From contig WBMW01005650.1 of assembly GCA_013396635.1 (NCBI GenBank), positions 1,105,308 through 1,169,307 of the forward strand: 64,000 bases of DNA. The letters are read 5' to 3'. Each line of letters starts with the position of its first letter. The first letter of the stretch is position 1. The DNA comes from Penelope pileata (taxonomy: Eukaryota; Chordata; Aves; Galliformes; Cracidae). Shown in pieces: positions 27,805 to 41,700 of the stretch. Position numbers and translations under genes: made by a program. Under the pieces are notes generated by a model, which worked only from the letters and a program-made list of their open reading frames with translations, did not search any database and was not told the origin of the DNA.

Positions 27805-28379
27805 GGGGTGGGTTTTATCTCCCTGACCACTGACACTGTGCACATTTCTGGTAAAAACTCTCTCAAAAGTTTCTTTGGAAAACTAGAAAATGGAAGCCAC
27901 TTGTGTATTGAAATTTATATTTTTATCTTTGAAGGAAAACCAGTAGCTTGACAAACAAGATGTTGTCTTCACTATGCACTCTTACCCTTGAGACCGAGTA
28001 TATCTCAAATACAGTTTGGGAATATTACATCTGAATCAAAGTTAGCTCTTCTTAATTAACCTTTTATGGCACTGTGCTATTCTATTCATAATATTCTCAA
28101 CAGGATTTTTAAATCAAGTTCAATTTCATCAAAATGCGGGAAATCTTTCCATTCTCTTTAAGGAACCTCACAATCCAAAACACAAAAGGAAGAAGAGGAT
28201 TCTTATGTGCAGGTGATGGAGTCAAGCATTTAACTGTGTTTGGAAATAAACTGACAGTGGAGCATCACATCATTCTACCGCTAAATGATAATGCAGAAAG
28301 AAAGTGTTTACAAGCGAGTCCTCCAATTTAGAATCAGTAGTACAATATGTACTAACCTGGCAATGAACTCTGATATTTA

Positions 28380-29000
28380 TGGGTAATTGCTTTGTGGGAA
28401 AAAAAAAAAATCAAAGCATATTTGCATCGATCGTGGGTGCTGTATGGGGAACACAATTCATTTGAAAAGATAACAGCAGCAAATAGCTTGAAAGAAGAAT
28501 TTTAGTCCGCTCCAGTGTAAAAAGAACAAATAACTACAACCAGTGGAGTAGTGTGGGAATCTATTTGCAAATGCCTTTATGATAAAGTGTTGCAAATTAA
28601 TTCTTTGTACTGTTACATTTGTAATGTGTTTAAATATTTTCTGATAGATAGTGGTTTGTCTGGAAATATTTATGAACCCTGAAGTTGCAAGAATGATATT
28701 TCATTTGAAAATATGTTCTCGAAATGCACTTTTCAACCTTCACTTTTCTTTAAAATGACTCAGCCAGCTAGCCAAAATGCAAAACAGAGACCTTTGGAAG
28801 TCAGTAACAAATCACATAGAAAACTGACACCCCAAATGGGTAGCTGCCAAAATTCATAGCTTGGAATTTATCTGCAGATGTTGTCAATTAGAAATATCAA
28901 TTAAAACTGCTAGATTTTCTGTTCCTTATGAATGAAAACGTGTGAGATTTTCAAGACAAGTGGCGAAATCTATAACTAATTGTGCAATATGATCTTTACT
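28380..29000. promoter_or_regulatory. Candidate conserved non-coding element with POU octamer
   Basis: A perfect octamer ATTTGCAT at 28420-28427 overlaps ATCGAT (28426-28431, CUT/Onecut-like). Further on are TATTTGCAAAT-type words near 28562, a TGACTCAGC AP-1/MAF-like site near 28758, and repeated AATTA cores. Long, complex AT-rich sequence without repeats or frames. Inference only. Confidence 0.28.
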
Positions 29001-32000
29001 TGTCTTATTCTAGCACAGATAAAATCCCTAGGAGCCATTCTAGAGAATTCATTGCTTTAACCCTCTCACTAATTAAAGACAGACATTTGAGCTGAGGAGA
29101 CAATTCACAGAATTACAGCAGCTTGACCCGAAATGACTACGAACACACTGCTCTCAGCAACTGAAAATGTAATCCTAAAGCCAGGTAGGAAGGTTCCCAA
29201 AGCTCATTTCCCTCCTTCCTAAACTAGCATTAGAGATCCTCTGAGTACAGTAGATTTGCATGCAAGTATTATACGTATTTTTCCATTCAGTGTCGATTGA
29301 GCCATCTGTCTTCCCAGCATTCTATCATTTACCTGTCACTGCTGCTGCAGGAGCAAGTATTGGGAAAAATGGGCTCCCACCAGATTTGTTTAAAGACGTG
29401 GAAGCATTGAGGACTGTTTTGCAGAATGAGGAATTATGTTTGCTTTCTGTGGCCGTTTAATCCGAAATGGAAATTTGTTCTAAACTTGAATGTTTCACTC
29501 AAGTAACTACTGCTTCCTGAAAGCAAATCTAGAGAGTTGCACGTTCAGATGTGAAGCTCACTATTTGCCCACTGTACATAATCCCTAGTGTAGACATCCA
29601 ACAATATTCAAAGTCCCATTTCACTATACGTTTGGTGCCATTTGTCCTTTGTTCACACTTGCACACACCTCTGAAATGAATTGTAGCTTCTGTAAGATGA
29701 TGAACAAGGCAATTCCACAATTAATTGCCTTACTAAAGGAGCAGGAAATGAAAGAGAATCCCAGACTTCCCCTGCAGCATCGAGCAGTACAAATAAAAGT
29801 CAGATGGGCACAGGTGTTGTGCAGACCACCACACCAGTCGTTGTTTTATAGGTTGGTTGCAAAACCCAGAAGTTGCCTGGAAAGCTCACATTGCAGAGGT
29901 CTGCCATAGAAATATTTGAGATAAATTTATATACTACATTTACTACAGTTACATTAAGTAAAATATGGTTTGAGATGCCTTAACCATTTGCAGACACTGT
30001 CCCACCCATTAGGACAAATGAAAGCACACTCTGAACACTGGTCAAGCAACAGGATTATTTCCTTTATTCCAATGTGATTATCATAAAAGTGTTCATTTTT
30101 TCTTTTTTCTTTTTTTTTTTTCCCCTCTCCCCTCAATGTGGATTGTTTTGATTAAATGACATTCACTAACTAAGCACTTTCCTCACTGGATTGTGGCAGA
30201 TTTTCAGGGCTGCTACATCTGTGGAATGTTTTCAAGTTATTCTCTTAAGTAAACATAAGACCATAAAATTTAAATGTAAACATAACCGTTCTATAACAGT
30301 AAAAGCATAATTTGAATGAATAGGGAAGTTAATGAAACACCATTACATGTAAGAGACTATCATCTCCCTCCACGCGCCAAGCAATGAACTTGCATCTGCA
30401 AATTCAGAAGTAAAACAATTCATCCAGCTCAGTCTTTTGATTTTTATCTGAGTCACAAAACATTTATTTCTATACGTTAGCCATTAGAATTACCTTGCAA
30501 TTTTCTCCTTGGTATTAGCATTTCAGTCCTGGCCTCCATCAGAGAGCAGGCACAGGAAGTGAACCATTTACCTGCAAACTAACAACCAGGACAGGGGAAA
30601 CATGCAATTACTGAACTGCAAAATACAAAAGTAGCAAAAAAATTTTTAAAGTGATCAGTTGATAGGTTCTTCAGTATTATCAGACAAATTATCGGACACT
30701 GAGAGGACACTTCTCCAAGAATTGAAAATAATGAAGAAACAATGTGTGATCTTCTCAAAAAGGAAGCCATGTATGGTGTTTTTTTTTTCCATAAACATCA
30801 TTTGATCTCATTATGCTTTGGGATCAACACTCTTTTCAGTGCAACGCTCCCATTTGCCTGTCCGTTAACACACAAGAACATCATCTTCAATTTTGAGTCA
30901 AGATTATAATTAGAAATGAAGTACTAAATATAACTCTGCAATTGTTTTGATAGCTTTGATCGGTGAGAAATCTGAAGAGAGGTAAGTGTGCTCAAACGTT
31001 TGGGTGCTGTTTGTTTTAAGTGGAACTGTGATTGTCAATTAAAGAGATTATGCTGTCAAGGAAAGACAACCAAGCCTCTTAAATGGCAGTTTGCATATGT
31101 TTACCTAGAGCCTTAAGAATCTGAGACAAGATTTTCCTCATTTGGGTGCTTTACTGTTAAACCAGAATGTAAATTCTAATATGTATTTACCATTTCTTTT
31201 GTTGCTCTTTTTCTCACTTTAATTTCAAGACAGAACCGTTCTCTACTCCTCTCTCAGCTTCCTTTTTCACTCCTTTTGATAATTCCATCCTCTCTAAGTA
31301 CAGACATACATACACATAAGAAAACCACAGGAAAGGAAAATGCATTGTGCTGCCTGAAGTCATCTGTCACATAACCATGAAATCTATTGCTCTAAAAGGC
31401 AATAAATGCAGCTTTGCTTTCTCAAGTAACAGTGAATAATAACTGGGAGCTATAAAAAAAGTGGAATTTTTTGCTACCTCATTCTGTTTGCAGCCTAGAT
31501 ACATTAAAACAAGTTTAAAGATTCTGCTTTATTACTGAATTCTCAAACATGAGATGTTTTGTGTCCGACGCTAAACACAGAAACGGTCTCCCTTGTCTAA
31601 AAGGCAGAAGAAAAGATCAAAATCAGGGATGACCACCTTCTCTGTACTGGAAAACAACAAGCTTTGGAAACAGCCCCTCTCAGCTCTTCCTATGAAGTGT
31701 TCTGAACATTGATTCAGAAGAGACAAAGAGAAGCCAGCGCAATCTGGCTTTTGGACTTCTCGTTGGTTGGAAATGGTAAGACAGAGCTGTATTTTCCACG
31801 TGAATACAAGTTCTGTAACAGTGGCTTCTTTTCTTGTCATGCTTATGTGACAAAATTTATTTTGCTGGCTTAGTACCTCTATTTCTACCCATTATATCTA
31901 CTTTTGTTGTGAGATTACTATCCTCTGGGGGAGGAAATCATAACTCTCTTGGTCTGGTACTAAAACACTTGCTACAAATTGAATACAAGACAGCTTTTAC

Positions 32001-35000
32001 ATTAGGTATAGCACTTTCTACAAAATTAGAGCAATCATGAAGAAAGCCTTTTATAACTCACTTGGTTTCACCTCCCTAGCTCTCTCAGGGACAGTATTTT
32101 TGTTTTTTAATCCCTTGAACATTATCATCAAGGCAACTGCTCCCCAAAACTCTCAGTAATCAGCCCTTTAAGGAATGCCTCACAAACATTGCAAATGATG
32201 CTAAATCAAAAGATAGTTTGTTCCCTCAAATTCCAAACCTCCATAAGAGAGATAACTGAACCTGAATTTCAAACACCTGCTCCACTTGCAGGTTTTACAA
32301 CCCCAGACTGGTAGTGGAAACATGATTTTATGACTGAAGCAGATCTGGCTTAAGAAAATGTTGCTTTTCCCAGGACAGGTTGGCTGAACTTCACCTGGAA
32401 AATCCTGTGACTTACTAACACCGACTTATCCCAGCATTCCCCTGACTCCTCCCCAAGCAGAAACAGTTTCTGACCCGAATCCCAGCAAACCAGCCACCAT
32501 TTACTGCCATCTCACCATTCCCTGATGATATAATTGTTCAGAAAATTTAAAATTATTAAACCAAAGACTTGAAGAATACACAGCTCATAGTTATTGAAAC
32601 ACATTCAAATGACATTTCTGGATATATGAGCATCCTTGGACTCAAAAACAAATTTTGACATTGGCCTTTCGCAAACAAAAAGAAAGGGAAAAATCTTCAT
32701 TTTCTTTGGTGATGATTTTGTTTGAGGAGGTTCCCTCTGCTATGCTTTTCTCCTCAAAGTCAAAAACTGAGGATTTTTTTTGTGCAGCCATGTTTAAGGT
32801 GAAACAACAGTCAATAATAAAACTGTGCACATCATATTGGATTTCTCCTTCACTTCCACTAACAGAGAGTGCTTTGCAGAAAAGTTCTATCCTTTGAAAT
32901 TAAAAATTAAGAAATGAAGACACTTTGCTACCATTTTCTATGCTGGCTTCATCACATCTGAGAAAACCCAACTTGAAGTCATCTTGATGACTTCTTCTCT
33001 ACGGTCTATCACTAAACTCTGACTGAATGTAAACCTGGAAGTGTTGGAGCTGCTCTTGTCCCTGCACACTTGACCACGTACGAGCTGTTCCCTTGGTGGT
33101 GTGATTAGCACTGCGTTAATGGCAAGGATTACAGCAAGCACAGAGACGAGCCTTGGCAGTCACATGCAAGGACACAGGGCAGTTCTGACTTCACCTAGTC
33201 TGGCTTTCCTTCACAATGCTTAATATCTTATTGTGGCATGTATTTAATTCACTCCAGGCATCCTGAACGTTCACTGGCAATGATTGCGACAAACCTGGCA
33301 ATCTATGTTATAAAGGTTTAACCTGATGACACAGCAAGATATGAGCTCATCCTTTTTATTAGGTCAAGAAAAAGACATTCTGCAGACTTTTTAAAAAAAG
33401 ATGTGGCTTAGTATTAGTTTTCAGTTCAGTATTTGACAATATTAAGTAGTTTCCAACACCAGTTCAGACTGGGGAGGAGTTAGAAATGAGAAAGTCTTCA
33501 AGCTGGAGGTAAGACTGAAGCAGAGAAAGCAATGACTTTCTGACTCTGATGTCAGAAGGATTTGCTAAGTGTTCTTTATCTCCCATTACCGGTTGTTCCA
33601 GCCACCCTTTATACCTTTTCTCTCCAGCCTTACTCAAGTTGTCCCACACACCTTGCTTTATCCTTTCAGCCTTACTCTGATCAGCAATGTGTCACTTGAT
33701 CTCATGCTGCTTGACTTTTTTCTACCTTTGTTGTGGCATACCTCTAAGATGTGAATCCTATGCAAAATCAGCATAAACACCTGAGACGTCTGTATGAGAG
33801 CGCAATACATTCTGATTTTTAGCTCTGGTCAAAACCACTAAAAACTTCTGCTGTGAAATCAGTTTTCACCACCATTCTCCAAATTCAACACTTAGAGTTT
33901 CCTATAAAACTAGCATCTGAGGCACGTTAAGTCAAGAGAAACTTTTGATTTCAGTATTACATTTTAAAATACACGGTATAAAAATTAACACACTTCGGAA
34001 AATCCAAGAAGTTCTCCTCCAGAAATGAAATGTTTTGACATTTATTGAAATTACTCATTTTGACTTCTTTTACAACTAGATTTGACTGAAGTTGGTATGT
34101 ACTTGTTTCCTTTTTAGCAAAACCTTCTTCTCATGAGGATGTATTCGGTTGGAAAAGTTTGAAGCAGTGATAATTATACTGTACGTGCAACTTCCCCCCC
34201 TCCTTAAGCTGCCTACTTGGATTCCCAGCTCTGAAGCAGCTCCTGCTTGCCTTTGTAACTGAATAGCCCCAAACCTCACTGAGGATCCTAAATGACATGC
34301 TGATAAATAAATGACCATTTAATAACTTAACATTGACAGTCAGTAAGACGTGCATGAAATTAGTTCACAAGTGATGCTTTTACAGGAACGCATACTAAGA
34401 TCCTACACAAAATCAGATCACGATGGTGAAAAAAGTGGCATTATGCAAATCTATAACAATGAGCTGTTTCCCTAAAGTAATATCAGGAGTAAAATCTGAT
34501 AAAAGAACAACTTTGCTGAAACAACATGTCTCCTATTTCATCCTTTTATTCCAAATAAAAGGCATAAATGGTGGAATTGCTTATTCAAACTTAATTATTT
34601 GAGTGTTTGCAGCACTTAAACCAAAGTACTTAGAAATATTGGTTTTAAAAACCTCTAAGCAAGTTCAGAGCTTCCACGTCACCAGAAGAATAGCTTACAG
34701 ACAATACACTGTCTTCATTATATTTTGTTGATAAATACCATAGATACAACTCAGAAGAGAGCTAGCTTTTTACTTCAACAAAAGAATATCATAGGATTAC
34801 AATACAAAGAAACAAAAAGCCAGAGGTAATAAGTTGCTTCCTCCATTGACTGTTCTACAAACACATTTTCTCATTTTTAGATCAACAGTATCTCTTAAGC
34901 CAATAGAAAACTGCCTGTGGATAAGTGTGTTTATCACATCATATAAATATCACGTTGTCAGCAGTGTGCTATGAACTCCCAAACGCCAGCATATAATAAA

Positions 35001-38000
35001 TTGAAAACATTTTTACAGGAACTTATGTCTGTCACAGCAAGAAGGATTTTACACTAGATTTATATTTTTCAGAAGGTTCTTCTCAGGCAATTGCGCAGAG
35101 AAGCTTATTTGATATTGTTGTGAAGATGCCCTTAATTGGAAGAGTCATATCTTCCCCCAGCCATGATATTAACAGTCACTCTCAATCCTCTTCCCCAGCT
35201 ACAGAAACCAGCTTTGTGAGGCTGCTGCATGCTCCACTTTCCAACCCCTCCAAATGCCTATAAAGGGAGCAAAAAACCAAAGGACAGTGCAACACAAAAC
35301 ATTAGTGAAAATAGGAGTAACAGCAGCTACTTTTATACCCCTCATTTCTTGGCTGCAGTCAATATCCTGAAGTCAGTCTTGATTATCAAGACCTCTGACC
35401 TATCTATACTGGATTTAGTTTGGTAAGTCTACAACAGCTCATGCTACTGCAACTGTTAGGATCTTGCCCCGTATCACAGTTTCGTTAGGACTACAGCATC
35501 ATTAATCATCATATGCCATTTACAAAAGTGACAGAAAAATAAATTAGGAACTCTTTTTGCTTTTGCTTCAAGTATTTTTCAGTGTCCCACAGTTTCTTCA
35601 CTCCCATTTTGTATTTACAGCTTCAACTCCACCATTATTCTAGAATTAATTTTATAGCAGTGCATACTTACACTTGTCTTTTATAGCGTTTGGATTTCCT
35701 CTCATCTGCTACAGCCTCCAGAACAGACTTTTAATGTGTGCTCAGTACACAGTCTGGATATGATCTGGAAGGATTGATGGAGATTTGAAATCAATCTATA
35801 CATCTTCCATCTCAAGCACCACACGGCCTCTTTCCTTTCTTTGGACAGGGATGAGGTCAGAACCGTTTGTCTCTTATTTGGTTGTTTTTGAAATAGAACA
35901 ATTTTAAGTTTCGACAAGAAAGAGGAAGAAAGATACCCTTTAATGTAATAATTCTATATTTCATAAGGATCAGACTCTTAAGATTCCTGTCTGAAAAGGG
36001 GAGGAACACTGCAGGAAGAAATTGTGGTAATGAACATTTCTGTCAGTCACCTTACAAATTCATATTTCTTCTACATCTTATTAGATGCTGCCTTGCTCTC
36101 CTCCTTAAATACAAATGACAGATTATATGAGATGCATGAATTACATGGATTATATTTCTGTCACCAGTAAATTAGCTGTTAAATTTAGTTCGCATGATGC
36201 TATTGACAGTTCCCTGATTTAAGGACCTTTTTACTTTTTAGTCTTTCTTCTTCCACTTCTTTCTTCTTTTGTCGAGATCTGCATCACATTTTTGGAAGCA
36301 CCTAGTGAAAGCTGCAAATATGTATCATAGACTCACAAGTACAGTAAGTTTATCTTTCTTTTAAAAGGTTGGGGAAAAGGCTGCTTACAAATGTATTTGT
36401 AAATGAAGAAAATATTATGTCAGCAACATGTATTAAATGCAAGTATGTCAGTATTTATACCTGCCAATATGAAATAAATGCAATATGCCAATAAATGCAG
36501 CTCTTCCTATAGATAATTTTTTAGTAGACTTTTTTCCCCCCAATTTTTTCTAACCCTAGCAAGCGCTTCTTTTCCAAGTAGTAGTCAGGCAATTTCTGAA
36601 TTCAAGAATTGTTGATATTTAAGCTTCATGGCTGGCTCCTCAATTTGATTTTTTTTCCAGATCTCAGGACACAATTTCTTTACCACACAACCATTTCCAC
36701 AGATCATGGCAGCTGAAAACATGCAGCACGGATCAATCATGCTCTGGAGCTGCAAAGTTCTGCCATGTTAAGCACATGCAAATCTCAGCAATGTGCCCCA
36801 GCTTCAGCATAATGAAGTGTGATCCAGACTGAAATTTCAAGCCCCAGGAAAAAGCAAAGTTCAGCAGTTACACACTCATCATCACTCACAATTAAATGCC
36901 ACAGGTACAATAGGTTTTTTTTGGAAAGACTTGGTGTTTCATGTAACACTTTCCAATTCATTATGGTTCATCAAGTACTTCAAGAAAAAACAAGCCAGAA
37001 AGTCCTACCCAAAATTTACAGAGAAGCCACTGTCATCATCTTTGCCCAATTAGATGATGTGGCGAGGCCTCAAGTTGTCTTTCTAATAAGTCATAAGAAA
37101 GAATAGAAGTTCTCATCTGCAGGGGCAGGCGATGCCAGATGTGCTGTAATAAGCAGTGTGCTCAAGTCCAGCAATCTGCAATAACACATTGCTAAAAACT
37201 TACAGATTCAGCTTACTGTGCATCGTGCCATTTTCATGGCAAATCCTCCAACCACCTCCCCCTTAATTAGGTCAAGGCAGTGGAATCCCCAGGAAGTTAT
37301 TGGCACCATCAACCTTTGCAGATCCCATTACAATTGTGAGCCTACAGAGTTCCTATATACACAAATTATAACCAAAAGACCGCTCTGAAGAAGCATAGTT
37401 TCTCCTGGGGGCTTGTTTCATCAAAATTCTTAACTATTTGATCACAGTAAATTCAAGTTGTCGACAAGCAGATGTTCCACACAGCTTTCTTTACATACAC
37501 AGAAATATTATCCTTTCAGGACTGGTTTCTGAATTATTGCATAACCAACTGTCATCTACCAGTTTCATGAACAAAGAGATCCTTCAACGTCCGGGTTGGG
37601 CTCTGGCTCCAATATGCAAGAATAACGTCAAGCTACTCCTCAAGAGTGACATCCCCAGAAATAGCTGCATGTTGTTGAAAAGTTCACAGCGCTGGTGTTG
37701 CTAAACAACAAGGGTTGCCAACTGGGGGCTTGATTTCTGGATGAGTTGGAGAGCTGTTTATGCTGCCCATGGTTTACCTAAGCAGGGAAAATCCATGGCA
37801 CAGCTCAGCAGGAAAACACTAACGGAATTCCCTCAGGAACACAACTTACCCAAATGGGAGCTCCGGAGCTTATGGAATCACAAGGAAAGATCTGTGATCC
37901 AGAAGATGCTTCCCAGCATAAATAGAAAGCAACACACTGTAGTAACATCACAGAGTCATTGCCATTTAACCCCTGCAGCATGTACCCTCACAAAAATCTC

Positions 38001-38589
38001 TTACTAATGTATGCTTCTCAAGGTTTTGGACTTCTTAAGGCTAGTCAGATTTTGTTTTGAGGCCAGCTCAGTAGCAGAATTACATTATATTTAACATAGA
38101 ACCAACCAAAATCAAACCAGAGGCATTATACAGAGGTTTGCTTTTTTAAACAAACAACAACAACAAAAAACAACCAGCACTCGAATTCCCAGATCGCCAC
38201 TAATGTCCTTACAGGACCCACTTATATGAAGGTTAAAAATAAAGCATCTGCAAATATCTCTGAGTCAGACTCAAGTTTTCTCATTCCCCATTTGCGTAAC
38301 ATAAATTCCAAAGGGATCTACCTACCAAGGGCATAAGAAAGGAAGCCTGGAAGAATTTGGCCCCAACAGTTAATCTTGAGCACCACAAATTAAAGAGGAA
38401 AGACAAAAAAGAAAAAAAATTACAATTCTTTTCTTGTATGTCTCTGTGGTTTACAGTGGACAGAAGCAAACCTGCAAGAAAGTTTGCTTAATAAATTCAT
38501 AAGCGATTCTTCCCTTCCCACCCCTCAGCTCCCCCCTCCTCCCTCATTTCAGGCCCTGTTACAAATTCTCATCTTTTAGGATTTTAAAA
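29001..38589. other. Intergenic, no gene recognised
   Basis: Nearly 9.6 kb of AT-rich unique sequence with only the T/C tract at 30.1 kb. AATTA- and TTTGAT-dense parts around 30.9-31.1 kb could be further non-coding elements. No exon-like frame. Confidence 0.55.
30095..30134 (+). repeat. T-rich then C-rich low-complexity tract
   Basis: TTTTTTC units, a run of twelve T, then CCCCTCTCCCCTC. Confidence 0.85.
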
Positions 38590-38745
38590 GTAAGTTTTAA
38601 TCCTGGCTCTGCCAATAATCTTCTGGATGACCTTGAGGAAATCGCTTCGCCTCCGTTCTTTCAGCCGAGCTGTAAAGCTGGATTAATTCTTACCCGCTCG
38701 CAGTGGTGTAAAGCAAATGATTGTCAAGCAGCATTCTGAAGCACT
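38590..38745 (+). mobile_element. Probable ancient MIR/CORE-SINE-like element
   Basis: The order of words follows a MIR: TCCTGGCTCTGCCAATAATC, GGATGACCTTGAGGAAATCG, CGCCTCCGTTCTTTCAG, CTGTAAAGCTGGATTAATTC, then TGGTGTAAAGCAAATGATTG. This corresponds to the MIR body (tggctctgcc, tgaccttgggcaa, cctcagtttc, ctgtaaaatggg, gtaaagc). Such copies are rare in birds and must predate the bird-mammal split. Similarity is by eye only; an AmnSINE or other CORE-SINE is an alternative. Confidence 0.6.
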
Positions 38746-41700
38746 GCAACATGCCAGAGATAAGCAAGGCGTACACTAAGCTTTGCATGAACTTTGCAAA
38801 GATAGGCTTAGAAACAACTGTCTACGAGGTTTGAAGGGAAGCTATCAATCTTCTTATTCAAAAAGGCTTTCATCTTACACCCCAAATGAATCCCACCTGT
38901 AACTCAGTTCTTTATTAAAAGCATTCAAGATGATTTGCACCAATATGAAGGAAAAAGCACAACTAATTACTTTGTATTTATTTATTTTTTTCTTTTCAAC
39001 ACATAAGGCTCTGTACTTAGCTATATATATGCTTTGTTTCAGTAGCAGCATTGCAGCAAACATTGCGGCAGCTTCACTTTCCAAGATACGCGAAATCAGA
39101 CCACGTTGTTGAACCTGTAACACAGCGAGACACCGAAAGTGCAGGGTGATGGCACAAATGCCTGCTAGCAGCGGTCATTTTCTAGCCAGGAACCAATTAA
39201 TTTGTATTTTGAAATACAATCACACACTTGTTTTTACAAAATATTCCTATTAAAGGCAAAGCTGTATTACCTAGTGTTCCCAATAATGATTTTAATTAAA
39301 CTGTCAGCTTTTTGAAGCCAGAGTTATCTAAAGGCTGTTCTTCTTGCTGGTCTCTTATTACAGCTGGATTTTGTTTTCATTACTTTCTTTCTTGTGGTGG
39401 CTTTATTCTCTGCCCTCATTACAGTGAGGATTCATAGATCAAAATGACACTTTTGCAGGAAACTCCCCATTCAGCCAACACTGTGTTTGTTCATAAAAGA
39501 GACAAACCTGCCTATCAGGAACTTATTTCATCTGTATAACTGAACACACAAGAGCTACGATGTTCTACAGCAGTGAAATTATTGTGTGAGTCATTTACAT
39601 GGACAGAAAAAGCTGTTTCAAAGGATCACAGGGCCTTACTCTTCAAGTGCATATCCAGTAGAATAACATCCATGTCCACATGGGTGTTCAGAGGACTACA
39701 ACGTTTTGCAAAGCTGAGGTAACCAGCTTCAGGTTTGGCTATTTACTTGTTTCTACGTAAGAAAGAAGTTGCAGTGCATACCAGAAACCCAATGCCACAT
39801 TTCTTGCAGGCGTGGCTCATGGAGTTTGAAACAAAGCCTTCATCTTCCAATACCCCAGCATGCAGCCAGCTGCTCGTGTGGTAGAGATTCCAGTCCCAAC
39901 ACCTCACAAGCTGCCATTCACCAAAAGTACCTCTCTTCGCAAGGCTTCATTCCTGCTTTTGACTGTGTTTTACTATTTATTCTCTTAACACTCTGGTGGC
40001 ATATCCATGGCAGGAAATGCTCAGGGTGCTCAGGGGGTACGCCTGCAATAGTTGACTGAAAATGAAATGAAACATTTGCAAGACAGAATCTCAATAACCA
40101 GACATCATAACACATCAAAAGGTCTCGAATAATATGATGTTCCCAGATAAGCTAGTAATATCTTCTCAGCCCCTAAAATAATCCATCTTGTAAATAAAAG
40201 TTCTTTAATGTGATTTTTTTTCTGTACAGATCCTTGGAACTAACCAAACACAACACTGAAATCTCATATAGCTTCATATTCTTGAAAATTTTCTGTGATC
40301 TCAAGCAACAGCATCTCAAGGGAACAGGGTGAAGCCATCAGCAGGGTTGCCTTCCTGCCTGCAGCTGAGCAGGGTGATGAGTTTGCTGACCTGCACAGAG
40401 CTTGCTTACTCCCTTCCTGCCAAGTGTGACTGCCCCTTCACATCTGCTGATAGAAGTGCTTGTGTAATTGCTTTCTATCCTATTTCTGTCAAGTGACACC
40501 GACTTTTTTTTTAAAATGACCTCAACAAGAGCAACTACTTACTTATTAAAAGCAGACATCACTAGAAAAAACGTTGAGTTAGTTAAATAATTACGAAAAA
40601 TTTATGAAAGTTATGAAATCCTAAAGCATTCTGTGGCTCCTCATTAAATATTCACACAACTAAGACAAAGAGGGAACTAGAACAACAAGGATCATTTAAA
40701 GACTCACTAGGACTTCTTTAGAAGTAATTTTTTTGGATGGGCGTCTTGTGGGAATGGAAGCTCTCACATAAGACCCTATTGAGTCAGGCACAACAAAGAA
40801 CTACAGAGCTGCTATATAAGCATCTTGGGCTTTACTTGTTTATCTAAATTAAAGTTGTTTATCTAACTTAGAGCTTCCAGAAATGTTACTTCTATTTACA
40901 AACCATGTAGCACACAATGCTATTCAGAAGCATGCACAAACAGGCATTTAGATGGTTTAAACACTTATACTTTTAACAATATAACCTGTCTGCAAAGTAA
41001 TTTTTCAGACCCTGGGGGACTGAATTAATATGAAAAGTATGTAATTTAAATACAATTACAATAACTAAGGAAATATCTGATAGAGTCAGCCAGTGCCAAT
41101 AGAAATGCTGGGGCTGTCACTGCGTGTACCCTTCACAGCAGTGGTTGTATGCGGTCATTTAAACTGGACACGAGGAAAAAACAAACAAGAAGTCAATTAA
41201 ACCAACAGACAAAAGATAATAGAAGCACAATGGAATTTGAAAATTATGGTATTAACAAATATGAGAGGACAGAAGGGCCAACAGATACACAAATAATGAG
41301 GTAAACTTTAAAGTTGCAGGGCTGGGAGATCAGCTCTGTGTTTAGATGTCACCCAGACTGCAAACCCCAACCGTTGTGAAGCCAGGAAGCAGCCATGGTT
41401 CTCATGGATGTGCCTCAGGGGCGGCAGTAAAGGAAATACTTAATGTGGTATTCATAATTACCTGGATGAGGTAATCTTCTTTCCCCCTGTATTTGCTTTT
41501 TTCTGTAGAATGTAATAAGAGGTCATTTTAGGTTCAGGAAGGTTACAGATGTGAAGGGGCAACATTGGAGGCTTCATTATTGCAGAACATTGGAGCAAGA
41601 AAGTGGTTTCAAAAGGCATCAAGCAACAGGACAGTAATAACAAACTATTGACTTCCTTTTGAGAAGGCAAGTTGAACCCTATTTTAATAAATTAAATGAC

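Larger units (their letters stand above)
24031..28379. other. Intergenic, no gene recognised
   Basis: Holds the CR1 fragment at 26.4 kb and the 17-bp tandem repeat at 27.8 kb. A minus-strand frame at 25067-25471 (134 codons) overlaps a GC-richer patch (25.3-25.48 kb) but matches no family I know. Confidence 0.55.
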
